A stretch of DNA of 64,000 nt, from contig CP148265.1 in the NCBI GenBank assembly GCA_045345765.1, positions 2,108,001 through 2,172,000 of the forward strand. Direction: 5' to 3'. The translations under genes and the position numbers were made by a program. Each line of letters starts with the position of its first letter. Position 1 is the first letter of the stretch. Below the pieces are notes generated by a model, which did no database searches, was not told the origin of the DNA, and saw nothing but the letters and a program-made list of their open reading frames with translations. The stretch comes from JAOARY01 sp045345765. GTDB lineage: Bacteria > Bacillota > Clostridia > Peptostreptococcales > Peptostreptococcaceae. Positions 7,259-16,687 of the stretch are shown here, one piece after another.

Positions 7259-10200
7259 ATGATAGTTAAAAATTATGATATAAAAGATATGCATATTGAA
7301 AATCAAGACTTTGTTTATTACAACGCAATTAATATAGATGATAATAAAGAATATATTATAAAGACATATAATAAAGATTTGGATTATATCAAAAATAAGA
7401 TATTAAAAAAAGAATACAGTGTTTCAAAGCAATTAAATAATAAAAAAATAGTTAACTATAGTGATTTAATAGAAGTAAATAATAAATTATATTTGGTTTT
7501 AAAAGAAAATAACATAATAAGCCTAAAGGAATATTTAAAAGAAAAAAATATTTTGGATATAGATGAATTTTTATATTTTACAATACAGATAATGGAGAGC
7601 CTTAGTTTTTTAGAAAATAAGAATTTGAATTTTAAAGATATAATAATATCTAATATATACATAAATAAATCTATAAATAAAATAAAAATAGGTGATTTAG
7701 GATACTTGTTTGAAGCAGATGATGAGGAGATTAAATATAAAAATGTATATGATTTAGGTATTTTGATATTCAATATGTTATGTAGTGATTTTTCAATCAA
7801 AAATGATTTTATAATAAAAAGGAAGGATGTAAATAATCGTTTAAAGAGTCTTATATATAATATGATTAATATAAATTCTAAAAAGAAGTATAAGAGCATA
7901 AAATCACTAGAGGAAGAATTTAAAAATATATATTCAAAAACAGATAATAATTTATTAGAAAAAGAAAATATTATAGAAGATAAAAGTGAAAAAAGAATAT
8001 TTAAATTATCCAATAATATATATAATTTAGATGAAAAGATAAATGAAACAATTGACAAAATCAATAAATTTGATTTATCTTCAAGAGAATTATTTATTAT
8101 AACGGGAAAGGAAGGAGAAGGTAAAACAACTTTTGCAAACGAACTTGAAAAGAAATTAAAATATATAAATGGATATTTTGTAAGAGGAAATTTTGAAAAC
8201 AATGATTTTAATATTCCTTATAAAGGTGTAATAGAAGTCTTAAAATCTATTATAAATAAGATATTAAATACAGAATCTAAAAAGAAAGAAGAAATAAAAG
8301 CAGAACTTAAAAATATTTTAGGTAAGGATATTTCTTTTTTGGTAAACTTTATACCTGAGTTTAAAGATTTATTGGGCGAGGGTGAAAGATTTAAGGAAAT
8401 TGAATCTAAAGAAAAAAAATATAGATTAAAAAAATCATTAAGAGATATATTGAAGGTATTTATAAGAAGAGATGAATATTTGATTATATTCTTAGATAAC
8501 TTACATTATATAGATAGGGATAGTTTGGATATCATATTAAAGTTATTTAGTTCAGCAAATGCAGGAAAGATTGTTGTTATTGGTGCTGTTAAATTAGAAT
8601 TTAATATAAATAGTTCCAACTTGTTTTTAGAAAATTTGAAAGAAGATTTTAAAGTAAATTATATTAATTTGAAACCATTTAATAGAGAAACTATAGAGAG
8701 GTTTTTAAAGGATAGTTTTTTGCAGTATCAAGTTTTGGGTAGAGATTTTACACAAATTATTCTAAAAAGAACAAATGGTAATCCACTTTTTATAAAAATG
8801 TTTTTGGAATCGTTATATGCTAAAGGTATAATTTATTTTGATAAAATATGGACTATTGATTGTGAAAAAATAAAAGAAAATCAGGATAAAATACATGATT
8901 ATATATCTACTGAATTTGTAAATAGATTATATAAATTCAATAAAAAATCTTTAGATATTTTAAAAATAGCCTCCTGTTTAGGTTTTAGTTTTAAAATAGA
9001 TGATTTATCTAAAGTTTTAAATAAAAATAATTCTTATATAGAGAAGTATTTAAAACCTATTGTGTTAAATGGGATTTTAAAATTATCAAAAGAGGGTGAA
9101 TATATATTTTCTAATAATTTAATATATAAAAATATATATAATATCATGAGTGCAGAAGAAAAAAATGAAAAACATTTTTTAATAGGTAAGTCATTATTAG
9201 ATAAATATCATGGTGATAAAAAAAATAAAGATATATTTAATTTAGCGAAACATATGAATTTATCAAAAGATTTGATAGAGGAAAATAAAAGGGATTTAGT
9301 AAAGATAAATTTAATTGGTTCTAAGGAAGCAAAAGATAATATGGCTTATAATAATGCTTTGGATTATATAAATCAAGCTGTTTTATATATCAACAAAAAT
9401 TTATGGGAAGATGAGTATGAGCTTTGTAAAAATGTTTTTAATGAGTTTATAGACATAAGTTTTTTAAATAATGTTCAAAAGAATATGGAAACTATGGCAT
9501 TTGATATATTAAATAATTTAAAATCGATAGAAGATAAAGTGACTTGGTTAAATAATATTGCTGTTAAATATTTCAATATAGGAAAATATGATAAATCTAT
9601 TTTATTTATATCAAAATCTCTTGAATATTTCAATATAAATATAGAAAATAAAATAGTTAGAAAAGCATATCTAAAAGAATATAATATATTAAAAATAAGT
9701 TTAAAGAAAAAAGATATAAATAGAATAAAAGAAAGTGATTTAGTAAAAGAAAAATTAAATATACTAATTATGAAAACTTTAATTATAGCATTAGATATAT
9801 TTAATTTTAATAGTTATAAATATACTTTTAATTATTTGATTTGTAAATGGATGAACATGACTTTAGCCTATGGTATATATGAAGAAACACCTTATGGTTT
9901 ATTTTTATATTTAAATTTTTTAATATTTGAAGAAAAAAACTACAAAGATGTTTATAATATATTAGATTATACATTTGAATTAGCTGAAATTCTAGGATTT
10001 TTGGGACAAAAGGTTAAGATTATATATTCATATTATAAAAATTTAATGGGTATTGTTAAGTATTTAAGATGGGATGATAATTATTTAGATGAAAATATAA
10101 GATTGTGTGAACTTGGTGATAAGTATAATTACTTATCTAATCTATATTCTATAAAACTAGATATAATGTATAAGAACTCTATTAATTTAGAGGAAATGGA

Positions 10201-12211
10201 GACTCTTCTTCTTAAATATCATGAGTTTGCAAGAGAGAGGGATTTACCTAAATTAAAATTAAAGGTTAATATGTATTTTATAATACTGAGTAATTATTTT
10301 GATATAAATAAAAATTTATTTACGAATATGATTTTAGATGAAGAAAAATTAATGGAAAAATTTAAATTCTTTAATCTTACAAAGGAAAAGTATTATTATT
10401 ATTTAATTGTATTGGAGAATTTATATATTTTTAAAAAATATGAGGAAGGGATAGAGTTTGTAAAGAAAATTCAAAGAGAAGTATTAAATTCTAAATCTAT
10501 ATTTTTAAAATATGAATTTTTATATTATAAATCTTTGTTTTTGCTTGAAGAATTTAATGATATAAAGGATGTAAATTTAAAAAAGAAATATTGGAATGAG
10601 ATTGAGATAAATAAGAAATTCATAAAAACATTGGATGAAGAATTCTCAAATGACTATAAATACAGATATTATTTTATAGAAGCTAGAATGTGTGATATTT
10701 CAAAGGATTATTTTAATGCTATTAAATTATATGAAAAAGTATCACTTTTACTAAAGAGTACAGATCAAAATAGAGAAAAAGCTATTATTAATGAAGAAAT
10801 AGGTAGATTTTTCTTGAGATTAGAGCATTATACATTTGCAAAAGCATATTTAAAAGAAGCATATAGAAATTATTATATATCTGGTGCAAAAAAGAAAATA
10901 ATTTCTATGGAAGAAAAATATATAAACATATTACAAGGATTTTTATCAAAAAGATTTACAAACTTAAAATTGAATTCTAATAACTTGGATATCATGTTAG
11001 ATGAAAATAAAGATATGTTGGATTTTATATTATATGCAGCTACAAATAGGGATTTGAATAAAATTTATAATTTATATGTAGATAAGATAAAAGAGCTTAT
11101 AAATCCAAAAAAATTAATGCTTATATTAAAAGAAGATGAATTTAGAGTTAAAATATTTCATTTTGATAAAACTTATATATTGGATGATAGTTTAGATAAT
11201 TATCAAAATATAGCAAAAACAATAATAGAATATAGTTTTTATACAGGTGAGAATATATTGTTTCCAAATTCATATCAGGAAGAAATTTTTAAATATGATA
11301 TGTATGTGGAAAAAAATAGTCCGAAATGTTTAGCTTCTATACCAATAGAATTTGGAGAAGAAATAAAGGCTGTTTTATATTTTGAAAAAGAATCGTCAAA
11401 GGATGTATTTGAAAATCATATTTTTGAAAATATATTAAAATACACTAACAATTTAATATATTTAATAATGAAGCAGGAAGATTATAATTTAAATTATGAT
11501 AAAGATAATATTGTAAAAAGTATATCTGATGATATAGTAAATGGAATAAAAGAAAATATAAGTATAATGGAAATAATGAAAAAAAATATTTTAAGAGAAA
11601 AAATTGATAAAAATTTTATAAAAAATTTAGATGTAGACTTATCTTTTATAATAGAATCTTTCTATAGTATGGTAAATAAACTTGAAGGAATATCAAACGA
11701 TACAAAACCAGTGGAAGAAAGTAAAGAACTATTTTTTGTAAGAGATTTAGTTGATGATATATTAATAAGTATGAGAGATAAGATAAAGAGAAATAATTAT
11801 AAGGTAAATATAGATATAAAAGATGATGTAGAGATTTATAGTTATAAAAATTTATTTGAAAATATTTTGAAGGCTTTTATAATAAACTCGATAGCACATG
11901 AAAAACAAGAATTAAAGGAATCAAATATAAATATAATAGTGAATGAAGATAGTATGAATTTATATATAAAATATTTAGATGATGAAGTTGCAGTTGAAGA
12001 TGATGAACTTGAGAATGTTTTTGAGCCTTTTTTTAAATCAAAAAATCAAAAAAGGAGTGTTTTGGGTTTAGATAAAGTAAAAAATATAGTTAATAAAAGT
12101 TTAAATGGAAAAATAATATGTAAAAAGGATGAACTTGATAAAATGAGTTATTTGATAGAGATACCACTTAAATATTTGGATAGAGATTTTAATGAAATTT
12201 TAAATAGTTGA
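7259..12211 (+). CDS. Giant signalling protein: kinase-like, AAA ATPase, TPR-like, GAF and histidine-kinase-like domains
   Basis: 1650 residues. Residues ~1-225 resemble a Ser/Thr kinase: Lys35 (YIIKTYN), Asp127 and Asn132 (FKDIIISN, replacing HRDxxxxN) and DLG at 146-148 are kept, but the glycine loop and the Asp+2 lysine are missing, so activity is doubtful. An ATPase of the STAND/AAA type follows, with Walker A GKEGEGKT (283-290) and a Walker B-like IIFLDN (~410). The middle (~600-1240) is helical and TPR-like. A GAF-like domain (~1255-1410) and a HATPase-like tail (~1500-1640, ending with FEPFF and GLDKVKNIV) follow. I find no clear phospho-acceptor histidine. The layout is that of multi-domain PknK/hybrid-kinase regulators. 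AAGGAGG lies 6 nt before the ATG. Confidence 0.78.
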   Translation: MIVKNYDIKDMHIENQDFVYYNAINIDDNKEYIIKTYNKDLDYIKNKILKKEYSVSKQLNNKKIVNYSDLIEVNNKLYLVLKENNIISLKEYLKEKNILDIDEFLYFTIQIMESLSFLENKNLNFKDIIISNIYINKSINKIKIGDLGYLFEADDEEIKYKNVYDLGILIFNMLCSDFSIKNDFIIKRKDVNNRLKSLIYNMININSKKKYKSIKSLEEEFKNIYSKTDNNLLEKENIIEDKSEKRIFKLSNNIYNLDEKINETIDKINKFDLSSRELFIITGKEGEGKTTFANELEKKLKYINGYFVRGNFENNDFNIPYKGVIEVLKSIINKILNTESKKKEEIKAELKNILGKDISFLVNFIPEFKDLLGEGERFKEIESKEKKYRLKKSLRDILKVFIRRDEYLIIFLDNLHYIDRDSLDIILKLFSSANAGKIVVIGAVKLEFNINSSNLFLENLKEDFKVNYINLKPFNRETIERFLKDSFLQYQVLGRDFTQIILKRTNGNPLFIKMFLESLYAKGIIYFDKIWTIDCEKIKENQDKIHDYISTEFVNRLYKFNKKSLDILKIASCLGFSFKIDDLSKVLNKNNSYIEKYLKPIVLNGILKLSKEGEYIFSNNLIYKNIYNIMSAEEKNEKHFLIGKSLLDKYHGDKKNKDIFNLAKHMNLSKDLIEENKRDLVKINLIGSKEAKDNMAYNNALDYINQAVLYINKNLWEDEYELCKNVFNEFIDISFLNNVQKNMETMAFDILNNLKSIEDKVTWLNNIAVKYFNIGKYDKSILFISKSLEYFNINIENKIVRKAYLKEYNILKISLKKKDINRIKESDLVKEKLNILIMKTLIIALDIFNFNSYKYTFNYLICKWMNMTLAYGIYEETPYGLFLYLNFLIFEEKNYKDVYNILDYTFELAEILGFLGQKVKIIYSYYKNLMGIVKYLRWDDNYLDENIRLCELGDKYNYLSNLYSIKLDIMYKNSINLEEMETLLLKYHEFARERDLPKLKLKVNMYFIILSNYFDINKNLFTNMILDEEKLMEKFKFFNLTKEKYYYYLIVLENLYIFKKYEEGIEFVKKIQREVLNSKSIFLKYEFLYYKSLFLLEEFNDIKDVNLKKKYWNEIEINKKFIKTLDEEFSNDYKYRYYFIEARMCDISKDYFNAIKLYEKVSLLLKSTDQNREKAIINEEIGRFFLRLEHYTFAKAYLKEAYRNYYISGAKKKIISMEEKYINILQGFLSKRFTNLKLNSNNLDIMLDENKDMLDFILYAATNRDLNKIYNLYVDKIKELINPKKLMLILKEDEFRVKIFHFDKTYILDDSLDNYQNIAKTIIEYSFYTGENILFPNSYQEEIFKYDMYVEKNSPKCLASIPIEFGEEIKAVLYFEKESSKDVFENHIFENILKYTNNLIYLIMKQEDYNLNYDKDNIVKSISDDIVNGIKENISIMEIMKKNILREKIDKNFIKNLDVDLSFIIESFYSMVNKLEGISNDTKPVEESKELFFVRDLVDDILISMRDKIKRNNYKVNIDIKDDVEIYSYKNLFENILKAFIINSIAHEKQELKESNINIIVNEDSMNLYIKYLDDEVAVEDDELENVFEPFFKSKNQKRSVLGLDKVKNIVNKSLNGKIICKKDELDKMSYLIEIPLKYLDRDFNEILNS

Positions 12212-12239
12212 TGACAATTAAAAAAAAAGCTGTTATAAT
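12211..12239 (+). promoter_or_regulatory. Housekeeping (sigma-A) promoter of the thiamine operon
   Basis: ATGACA (12211-12216; five of six match TTGACA), 17-bp spacer, TATAAT (12234-12239) with the extended TG at 12231-12232. The -35 overlaps the stop codon of the upstream gene. The start point near 12246 puts the whole TPP riboswitch in the leader. Confidence 0.75.
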
Positions 12240-12261
12240 GATTTTGTAATTTAATATGAGT

Positions 12262-12354
12262 TTAACTAGGGGTGCCGTTATTGGTCGGCTGAGATAAAGA
12301 ACCTTAATTTTTTGACCCTTAACCTGATCTGGATAATGCCAGCGTAGGAAAGTT
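12262..12354 (+). ncRNA. TPP riboswitch (THI element)
   Basis: All conserved blocks are present: ACTAGGGGTGCC at the 5' side, GGCTGAGA (12287-12294), ACCCTTAACCTGATCTGG and AATGCCAGCGTAGG at the 3' side. AACT/AGTT can close P1. It senses thiamine pyrophosphate, and the terminator just downstream is its expression platform: GGAAA in the 3' P1 strand can pair with TTTCC in the terminator loop, which fits an antiterminator/terminator switch. It controls the thiS-to-purF operon. Confidence 0.96.
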
Positions 12355-12370
12355 TATTTTGATGTATTCA

Positions 12371-12400
12371 AACCACAATTTTCCTAATTGTGGTTTTTTA
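12371..12400 (+). terminator. Riboswitch-controlled terminator
   Basis: Arms AACCACAATT (12371-12380) and AATTGTGGTT (12386-12395) around a TTCCT loop, followed by T's. TPP binding is expected to favour this hairpin and stop transcription before thiS. Confidence 0.9.
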
Positions 12401-12484
12401 TTGTTCTTATAACAAAATGATTTATAAAAAATTTTAGTGTTAAATGAAAAAAATTAAAAATTTAGGATATAAAGGAGGTGTAAT

Positions 12485-12676
12485 ATGTTTATAAATGGGG
12501 AGAATATGGATTTTAATAAATTAAATATAGAAGAGATTTTAGATAAATTAAATGTAAATAAGCATAATGTAGTAGTTGAAGTTGATTTGAAAATTATAAA
12601 AAAAGAAAACTATAATGAATTTTATCCTGATATATCTTCTAAGATTGAAATAATTAATTTTGTTGGTGGTGGTTAA
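12485..12676 (+). CDS. thiS: Sulfur carrier protein ThiS
   Basis: 63 residues ending in VGGG. The C-terminal Gly-Gly is the hallmark of this ubiquitin-like carrier: ThiF adenylates it, it becomes a thiocarboxylate and donates sulfur to ThiG for the thiazole of thiamine. AAGGAGGTG lies just before the ATG. It is the first gene after the TPP riboswitch, and thiF overlaps its end by 8 bases, indicating translational coupling. The sequence is divergent in its N-terminal half, so the call rests on size, ending and position. Confidence 0.87.
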   Translation: MFINGENMDFNKLNIEEILDKLNVNKHNVVVEVDLKIIKKENYNEFYPDISSKIEIINFVGGG

Positions 12677-13475
12677 AATAAAAATTAAAATAAATGAAAT
12701 TGATGAAATAGTTGATGAAAATACGGAAATTTCTGAAGTTTTAGAAAAATTCAAAGAAGATGTAGATGTAGTAATTTTAAATGGACATATTATAAAAGAA
12801 AATAAAGTACTTAAGGAAAATGATAATTTAATTTTAATAAAAAAAGATAAAAATTATACAAAAGAAGAATTAAAAACTTTTTTGTATGCAAGAAATACAG
12901 ATGAAGTAAATAAGAAATTTAAAAATTCTAAGGTTGCAATAGCAGGGTTAGGTGGAATTGGATCAAATGTTGCTCTTTCTCTAGCTAGAGTTGGTGTTAC
13001 AAATATGTTGCTATTGGATTTTGATATTGTTGAGCCTTCAAATATAAATAGACAAGTATACAGTATTGTTGACATAGGAAGTAAAAAAACTAAGGCGTTA
13101 AAAAGACATATAGAGAGTATAAATCCATATATAAAATTAAATATTATTGATAAAAAATTAGAAAAAGAAGATGTAAATGAAATTTTTAAGGATTATGAAA
13201 TTATTGTTGAAGCATTTGATGATCCTAAATACAAATCTATACTGGTTGAAGAATTATTATTATCAAAGAAAAAAGTCGTTGCATGTAGTGGTATGGCTGG
13301 TTATTTCGATTCAAATCTTATAAAAACAAAAAAAATCAATGAAAATTTATATATTTGTGGGGATTTTGTAAATGAAGCTAAAGAATTTAGCGGACTTATG
13401 TCACCAAGAGTAATGATAACAGCGGGACATATGAGTAATATTGTATGTGATTTAATTATTAATAAGAGGAGATGA
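12669..13475 (+). CDS. thiF: ThiS adenylyltransferase ThiF with an N-terminal ThiS-like domain
   Basis: About 268 residues. Residues 1-65 (KIKINEIDEIVDEN to LILIKKD) resemble a second ThiS/ubiquitin-like fold, as in clostridial ThiF proteins. The remainder is the E1-like nucleotide fold: GLGGIGSNVA binds ATP, and DFDIVEPSNINRQVY is the standard motif with the arginine finger. It activates the ThiS C-terminus with ATP. No CxxC zinc pairs are seen, so it is the short clostridial form, not the MoeB/E. coli ThiF form. The GTG at 12669 is the likely start, inside the GGTGGTGG at the thiS end; TTG codons at 12660 and 12663 are alternatives. Confidence 0.9.
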   Translation: MVKIKIKINEIDEIVDENTEISEVLEKFKEDVDVVILNGHIIKENKVLKENDNLILIKKDKNYTKEELKTFLYARNTDEVNKKFKNSKVAIAGLGGIGSNVALSLARVGVTNMLLLDFDIVEPSNINRQVYSIVDIGSKKTKALKRHIESINPYIKLNIIDKKLEKEDVNEIFKDYEIIVEAFDDPKYKSILVEELLLSKKKVVACSGMAGYFDSNLIKTKKINENLYICGDFVNEAKEFSGLMSPRVMITAGHMSNIVCDLIINKRR

Positions 13476-13479
13476 GCTT

Positions 13480-14253
13480 TTGGATAAATTAAAGATTGGA
13501 AATGTAGAATTTAATAGCAGACTTTTTATAGGAACTGGTAAATATCCATCAAAAGATATTATTAAAAAGGCATGTGAAAACAGTGAAAGTGAAATGATAA
13601 CGCTTGCACTTAGAAGAGTTGATTTTAAAAGTAAAGAAGATAATATAATTGATTACATACCAAAAAATATGAGATTATTACCAAATACTTCAGGTGCAAA
13701 AAACGCAGATGAAGCAATAAGAATAGCAAGACTTGCAAGAGCTTGTAATTGTGGAGATTTTATAAAGATTGAAATTATACCAGATAGTAAATATTTAATG
13801 CCTGATAATTATGAAACTATAAAAGCAACAAAGGTTTTAGCTGATGAGGGTTTTATTGTAATGCCTTATATGAATCCAGACTTAGTTGCGGCAAAGGAAA
13901 TGATAAAAAGTGGTGCGGCTTGTGTAATGCCTCTTGGTGCCCCGATTGGTAGTAATAGGGGAATACAAACAAAAGAATTGATAAGAATAATGATAGAAGA
14001 GATAAATGAAGTACCGATTATTGTTGATGCAGGTATTGGAAAACCTTCTCATGCAGCGCAAGCTATGGAGATGGGTGCAGATGCAGTTTTGGTAAATACA
14101 GCAATAGCATCAGCAAAAAATCCTGATTTGATGGCTAAAGCATTTAAATTAGCAGTTGAATCTGGAAGAATTGCATATTTAAGTGGACTTTCAAAATCAA
14201 AACAAATAGCAAGTGCATCTTCGCCACTTACTAATTTTTTAGGAGAGATGTAA
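13480..14253 (+). CDS. thiG: Thiazole synthase ThiG
   Basis: 257 residues, normal length. ThiG makes the thiazole phosphate from deoxyxylulose phosphate, dehydroglycine and ThiS-thiocarboxylate. The opening FNSRLFIGTGKYPS, the Schiff-base lysine region FIKIEIIPD, the phosphate-binding VDAGIGKPSHA and MGADAVLVNTAIA are all present. The TTG at 13480 has AGAGGAG 7 nt upstream and follows the thiF stop by 4 nt. It is followed directly by thiH, its dehydroglycine supplier. Confidence 0.97.
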   Translation: MDKLKIGNVEFNSRLFIGTGKYPSKDIIKKACENSESEMITLALRRVDFKSKEDNIIDYIPKNMRLLPNTSGAKNADEAIRIARLARACNCGDFIKIEIIPDSKYLMPDNYETIKATKVLADEGFIVMPYMNPDLVAAKEMIKSGAACVMPLGAPIGSNRGIQTKELIRIMIEEINEVPIIVDAGIGKPSHAAQAMEMGADAVLVNTAIASAKNPDLMAKAFKLAVESGRIAYLSGLSKSKQIASASSPLTNFLGEM

Positions 14254-15360
14254 ATGAGTTTTTATGATTTGTATAAATCTTATAAGAATGAAGATTTAGA
14301 TTATATACTTGAAAATACAATTAAAGATGAGATTGATGAAATTCTAAAAAAAGATTTTTTAAATGAATTTGATTTTTTAAAACTTTTATCAAAAGAAGCC
14401 AAAAATCATTTAGAAGAAATGGCATTAAGAGCAAATTTCTTAACTTTAAAGCATTTTGGAAGAGCAGTACTTTTATATACACCTATTTATATATCTAATT
14501 ATTGTGTTAATAAATGTGTATATTGTAGTTATAATCATGAAAATGATATAAAAAGAAAAAAATTAAAATTAGAAGAGATTGAAAAAGAAGCAATAGAAAT
14601 TTCAAAATCTGGATTGAGACATATACTTTTGTTAACTGGAGATTCAAGAAAAGAAAGTCCTGTATCTTATATCAAAGATGCAGTAAAAATATTAAAAAAA
14701 TATTTTGATGCAATATCAATAGAAGTATATGCACTTAAAGAAGATGAGTATAAGTGCCTTGTAGATGCAGGTGTTAGTGGACTTACAATTTATCAAGAAG
14801 TTTATAATGAAGAAATTTATAAAAAAGTACATTTAAAAGGGCCAAAATCAAATTATTTAAATAGATTAGATGCACCAGAAAGAGGGTGCAAAGCAGGTAT
14901 GAAATTTATTGGAATTGGTGCTCTTTTAGGACTTAATGATTTTAGAAAAGAAGCTTTTTATACAGGTATACATTGTAATTATTTGCAAAGAAAATATCCT
15001 CATGTTGAATATAGTGTATCAGCACCAAGAATAAGACCTCATGTTGGAATATTTGACCTTATAGATGAAGTTGATGATAAGGATTTAGTCCAAATAATTT
15101 TAGCTTATAGAATTTATCTTAAAAGTGTAGGCATAACAATGTCAACAAGGGAGAAACAGGGTTTTAGAGATAATTTAATACCTCTTGGTGTAACTAATAT
15201 TTCAGCAGGTGTTAAAACTTCGGTAAACGGTCATAGTAAAGATGATGATAAAGGTGAGCAGCAGTTTGAAATAGCAGATCAAAGATCTGTAAAAGAAATG
15301 AAAGAAGCAATAAAAAATATGAATTATCAGCCGCTTATGAAAAATTGGATGAATATTTAA
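14254..15360 (+). CDS. thiH: 2-iminoacetate synthase ThiH (radical SAM)
   Basis: 368 residues. The radical-SAM cluster motif is CVNKCVYC (CxxxCxxC) near residue 90. ThiH splits tyrosine into p-cresol and dehydroglycine for ThiG. Use of ThiH rather than the oxygen-requiring glycine oxidase ThiO fits an anaerobe. The ATG directly follows the thiG stop, and its ribosome site GGAGAG is inside the end of thiG. Confidence 0.96.
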   Translation: MSFYDLYKSYKNEDLDYILENTIKDEIDEILKKDFLNEFDFLKLLSKEAKNHLEEMALRANFLTLKHFGRAVLLYTPIYISNYCVNKCVYCSYNHENDIKRKKLKLEEIEKEAIEISKSGLRHILLLTGDSRKESPVSYIKDAVKILKKYFDAISIEVYALKEDEYKCLVDAGVSGLTIYQEVYNEEIYKKVHLKGPKSNYLNRLDAPERGCKAGMKFIGIGALLGLNDFRKEAFYTGIHCNYLQRKYPHVEYSVSAPRIRPHVGIFDLIDEVDDKDLVQIILAYRIYLKSVGITMSTREKQGFRDNLIPLGVTNISAGVKTSVNGHSKDDDKGEQQFEIADQRSVKEMKEAIKNMNYQPLMKNWMNI

Positions 15361-15379
15361 AAACTTAGGAGGATTTATC

Positions 15380-16687
15380 ATGACACAGATGGAATCAGCA
15401 AGAAAAAATATTATAACTAAAGAAATGCAAATAGTAGCTAAAAAAGAAAATATAGATGTAGAGGAATTAAAAAAATTAATTGCAGAAGGAAAGGTTATAA
15501 TTCCAGCAAATAAAAACCATAAAAATATAGATCCAGAAGCGATAGGTCTTAATATGAGAACTAAGATAAATGTAAATTTAGGAATATCAAAAGACAGTTC
15601 TGATTTTGATTTGGAAATGGAAAAAGTTAAAAAAGCAATAGATTTAAAAGCTGAAGCTATAATGGATTTAAGTTCTTATGGAAAGACAAAAGAGTTTAGA
15701 ACTAAGTTAATAAATGAATCAAAAGCTATGATTGGTACAGTTCCAGTTTATGATGCACTTGGTTTTTATGATAAGGAATTAAAGGATATTAGTTCAAAAG
15801 AATTTTTAGATGTTGTAAGAGAACATGCTAAAGATGGAGTGGATTTTGTAACTATACATGCTGGAATGAATAAAGAAACTGCAAAAATATTTGAAAGAAA
15901 TGAAAGACTTACAAATATAGTTTCAAGAGGTGGATCTTTGATGTTTGCTTGGATGAAACTAAATAATAAAGAAAATCCATTTTATGAATTTTATGATGAA
16001 TTATTAGATATTTGTTATGAATATGATGTTACTTTAAGTCTTGGAGATGCGTTAAGACCTGGAAGTATAAAAGATTCAACAGATGCCTCTCAAATAAAGG
16101 AGTTAATAACTTTAGGAGAACTTACAAAAAGAGCTTGGGAAAAAAATGTACAAGTAATGATTGAAGGACCTGGGCATATGGCGTTAGATGAAATAAAGAC
16201 AAATATGATTTTACAAAAGAAATTATGTTTCGATGCACCATTTTATGTGCTTGGACCAATTGTTACAGATATAGCTCCAGGCTATGACCATATAACAAGT
16301 GCTATTGGTGGAGCATTAGCAGCTTCTTGTGGTGCTGATTTTTTATGTTATGTAACTCCTGCTGAACATTTAAGATTACCAGATTTGGATGATATGAAAG
16401 AAGGTATAATTGCTTGTAAAATTGCAGCGCATGCAGCGGATATTGCTAAAGGAATTAAAAATGCTAGAGATTGGGATAATAAGATGAGTGATGCAAGAAG
16501 AAGACTTGATTGGGAAGAGATGTTTAGTCTTGCTATTGATGAAGAAAAAGCTAGAAGATATAGAAAAGAATCTACACCAGAACATGAAGACAGTTGTACT
16601 ATGTGTGGAAAGATGTGCTCGATGAGAAATATGAATAGAGTGATGGAAGGTAGAGATATTAACATATTAAGAGCTGATGCAAATTGA
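15380..16687 (+). CDS. thiC: Phosphomethylpyrimidine synthase ThiC
   Basis: 435 residues, the common bacterial length. ThiC converts aminoimidazole ribotide to HMP-phosphate by radical SAM chemistry. The C-terminal cluster motif is CTMCGKMC (CxxCxxxxC), and PGHMALDE and GGALAASCGADFLCYVTP are family signatures. AGGAGG lies 8 nt before the ATG. thiC, thiS, thiF, thiG and thiH together build both halves of thiamine; thiD, thiE and thiM are not in the window. Confidence 0.97.
   Translation: MTQMESARKNIITKEMQIVAKKENIDVEELKKLIAEGKVIIPANKNHKNIDPEAIGLNMRTKINVNLGISKDSSDFDLEMEKVKKAIDLKAEAIMDLSSYGKTKEFRTKLINESKAMIGTVPVYDALGFYDKELKDISSKEFLDVVREHAKDGVDFVTIHAGMNKETAKIFERNERLTNIVSRGGSLMFAWMKLNNKENPFYEFYDELLDICYEYDVTLSLGDALRPGSIKDSTDASQIKELITLGELTKRAWEKNVQVMIEGPGHMALDEIKTNMILQKKLCFDAPFYVLGPIVTDIAPGYDHITSAIGGALAASCGADFLCYVTPAEHLRLPDLDDMKEGIIACKIAAHAADIAKGIKNARDWDNKMSDARRRLDWEEMFSLAIDEEKARRYRKESTPEHEDSCTMCGKMCSMRNMNRVMEGRDINILRADAN

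Noticed and set aside
7456..8202. Minus-strand 248-codon ORF inside the giant kinase-like gene
   Set aside because: Low-complexity Ser/Phe/Leu/Ile translation, no ribosome site, fully antisense to a gene with clear domains; an AT-rich shadow frame.
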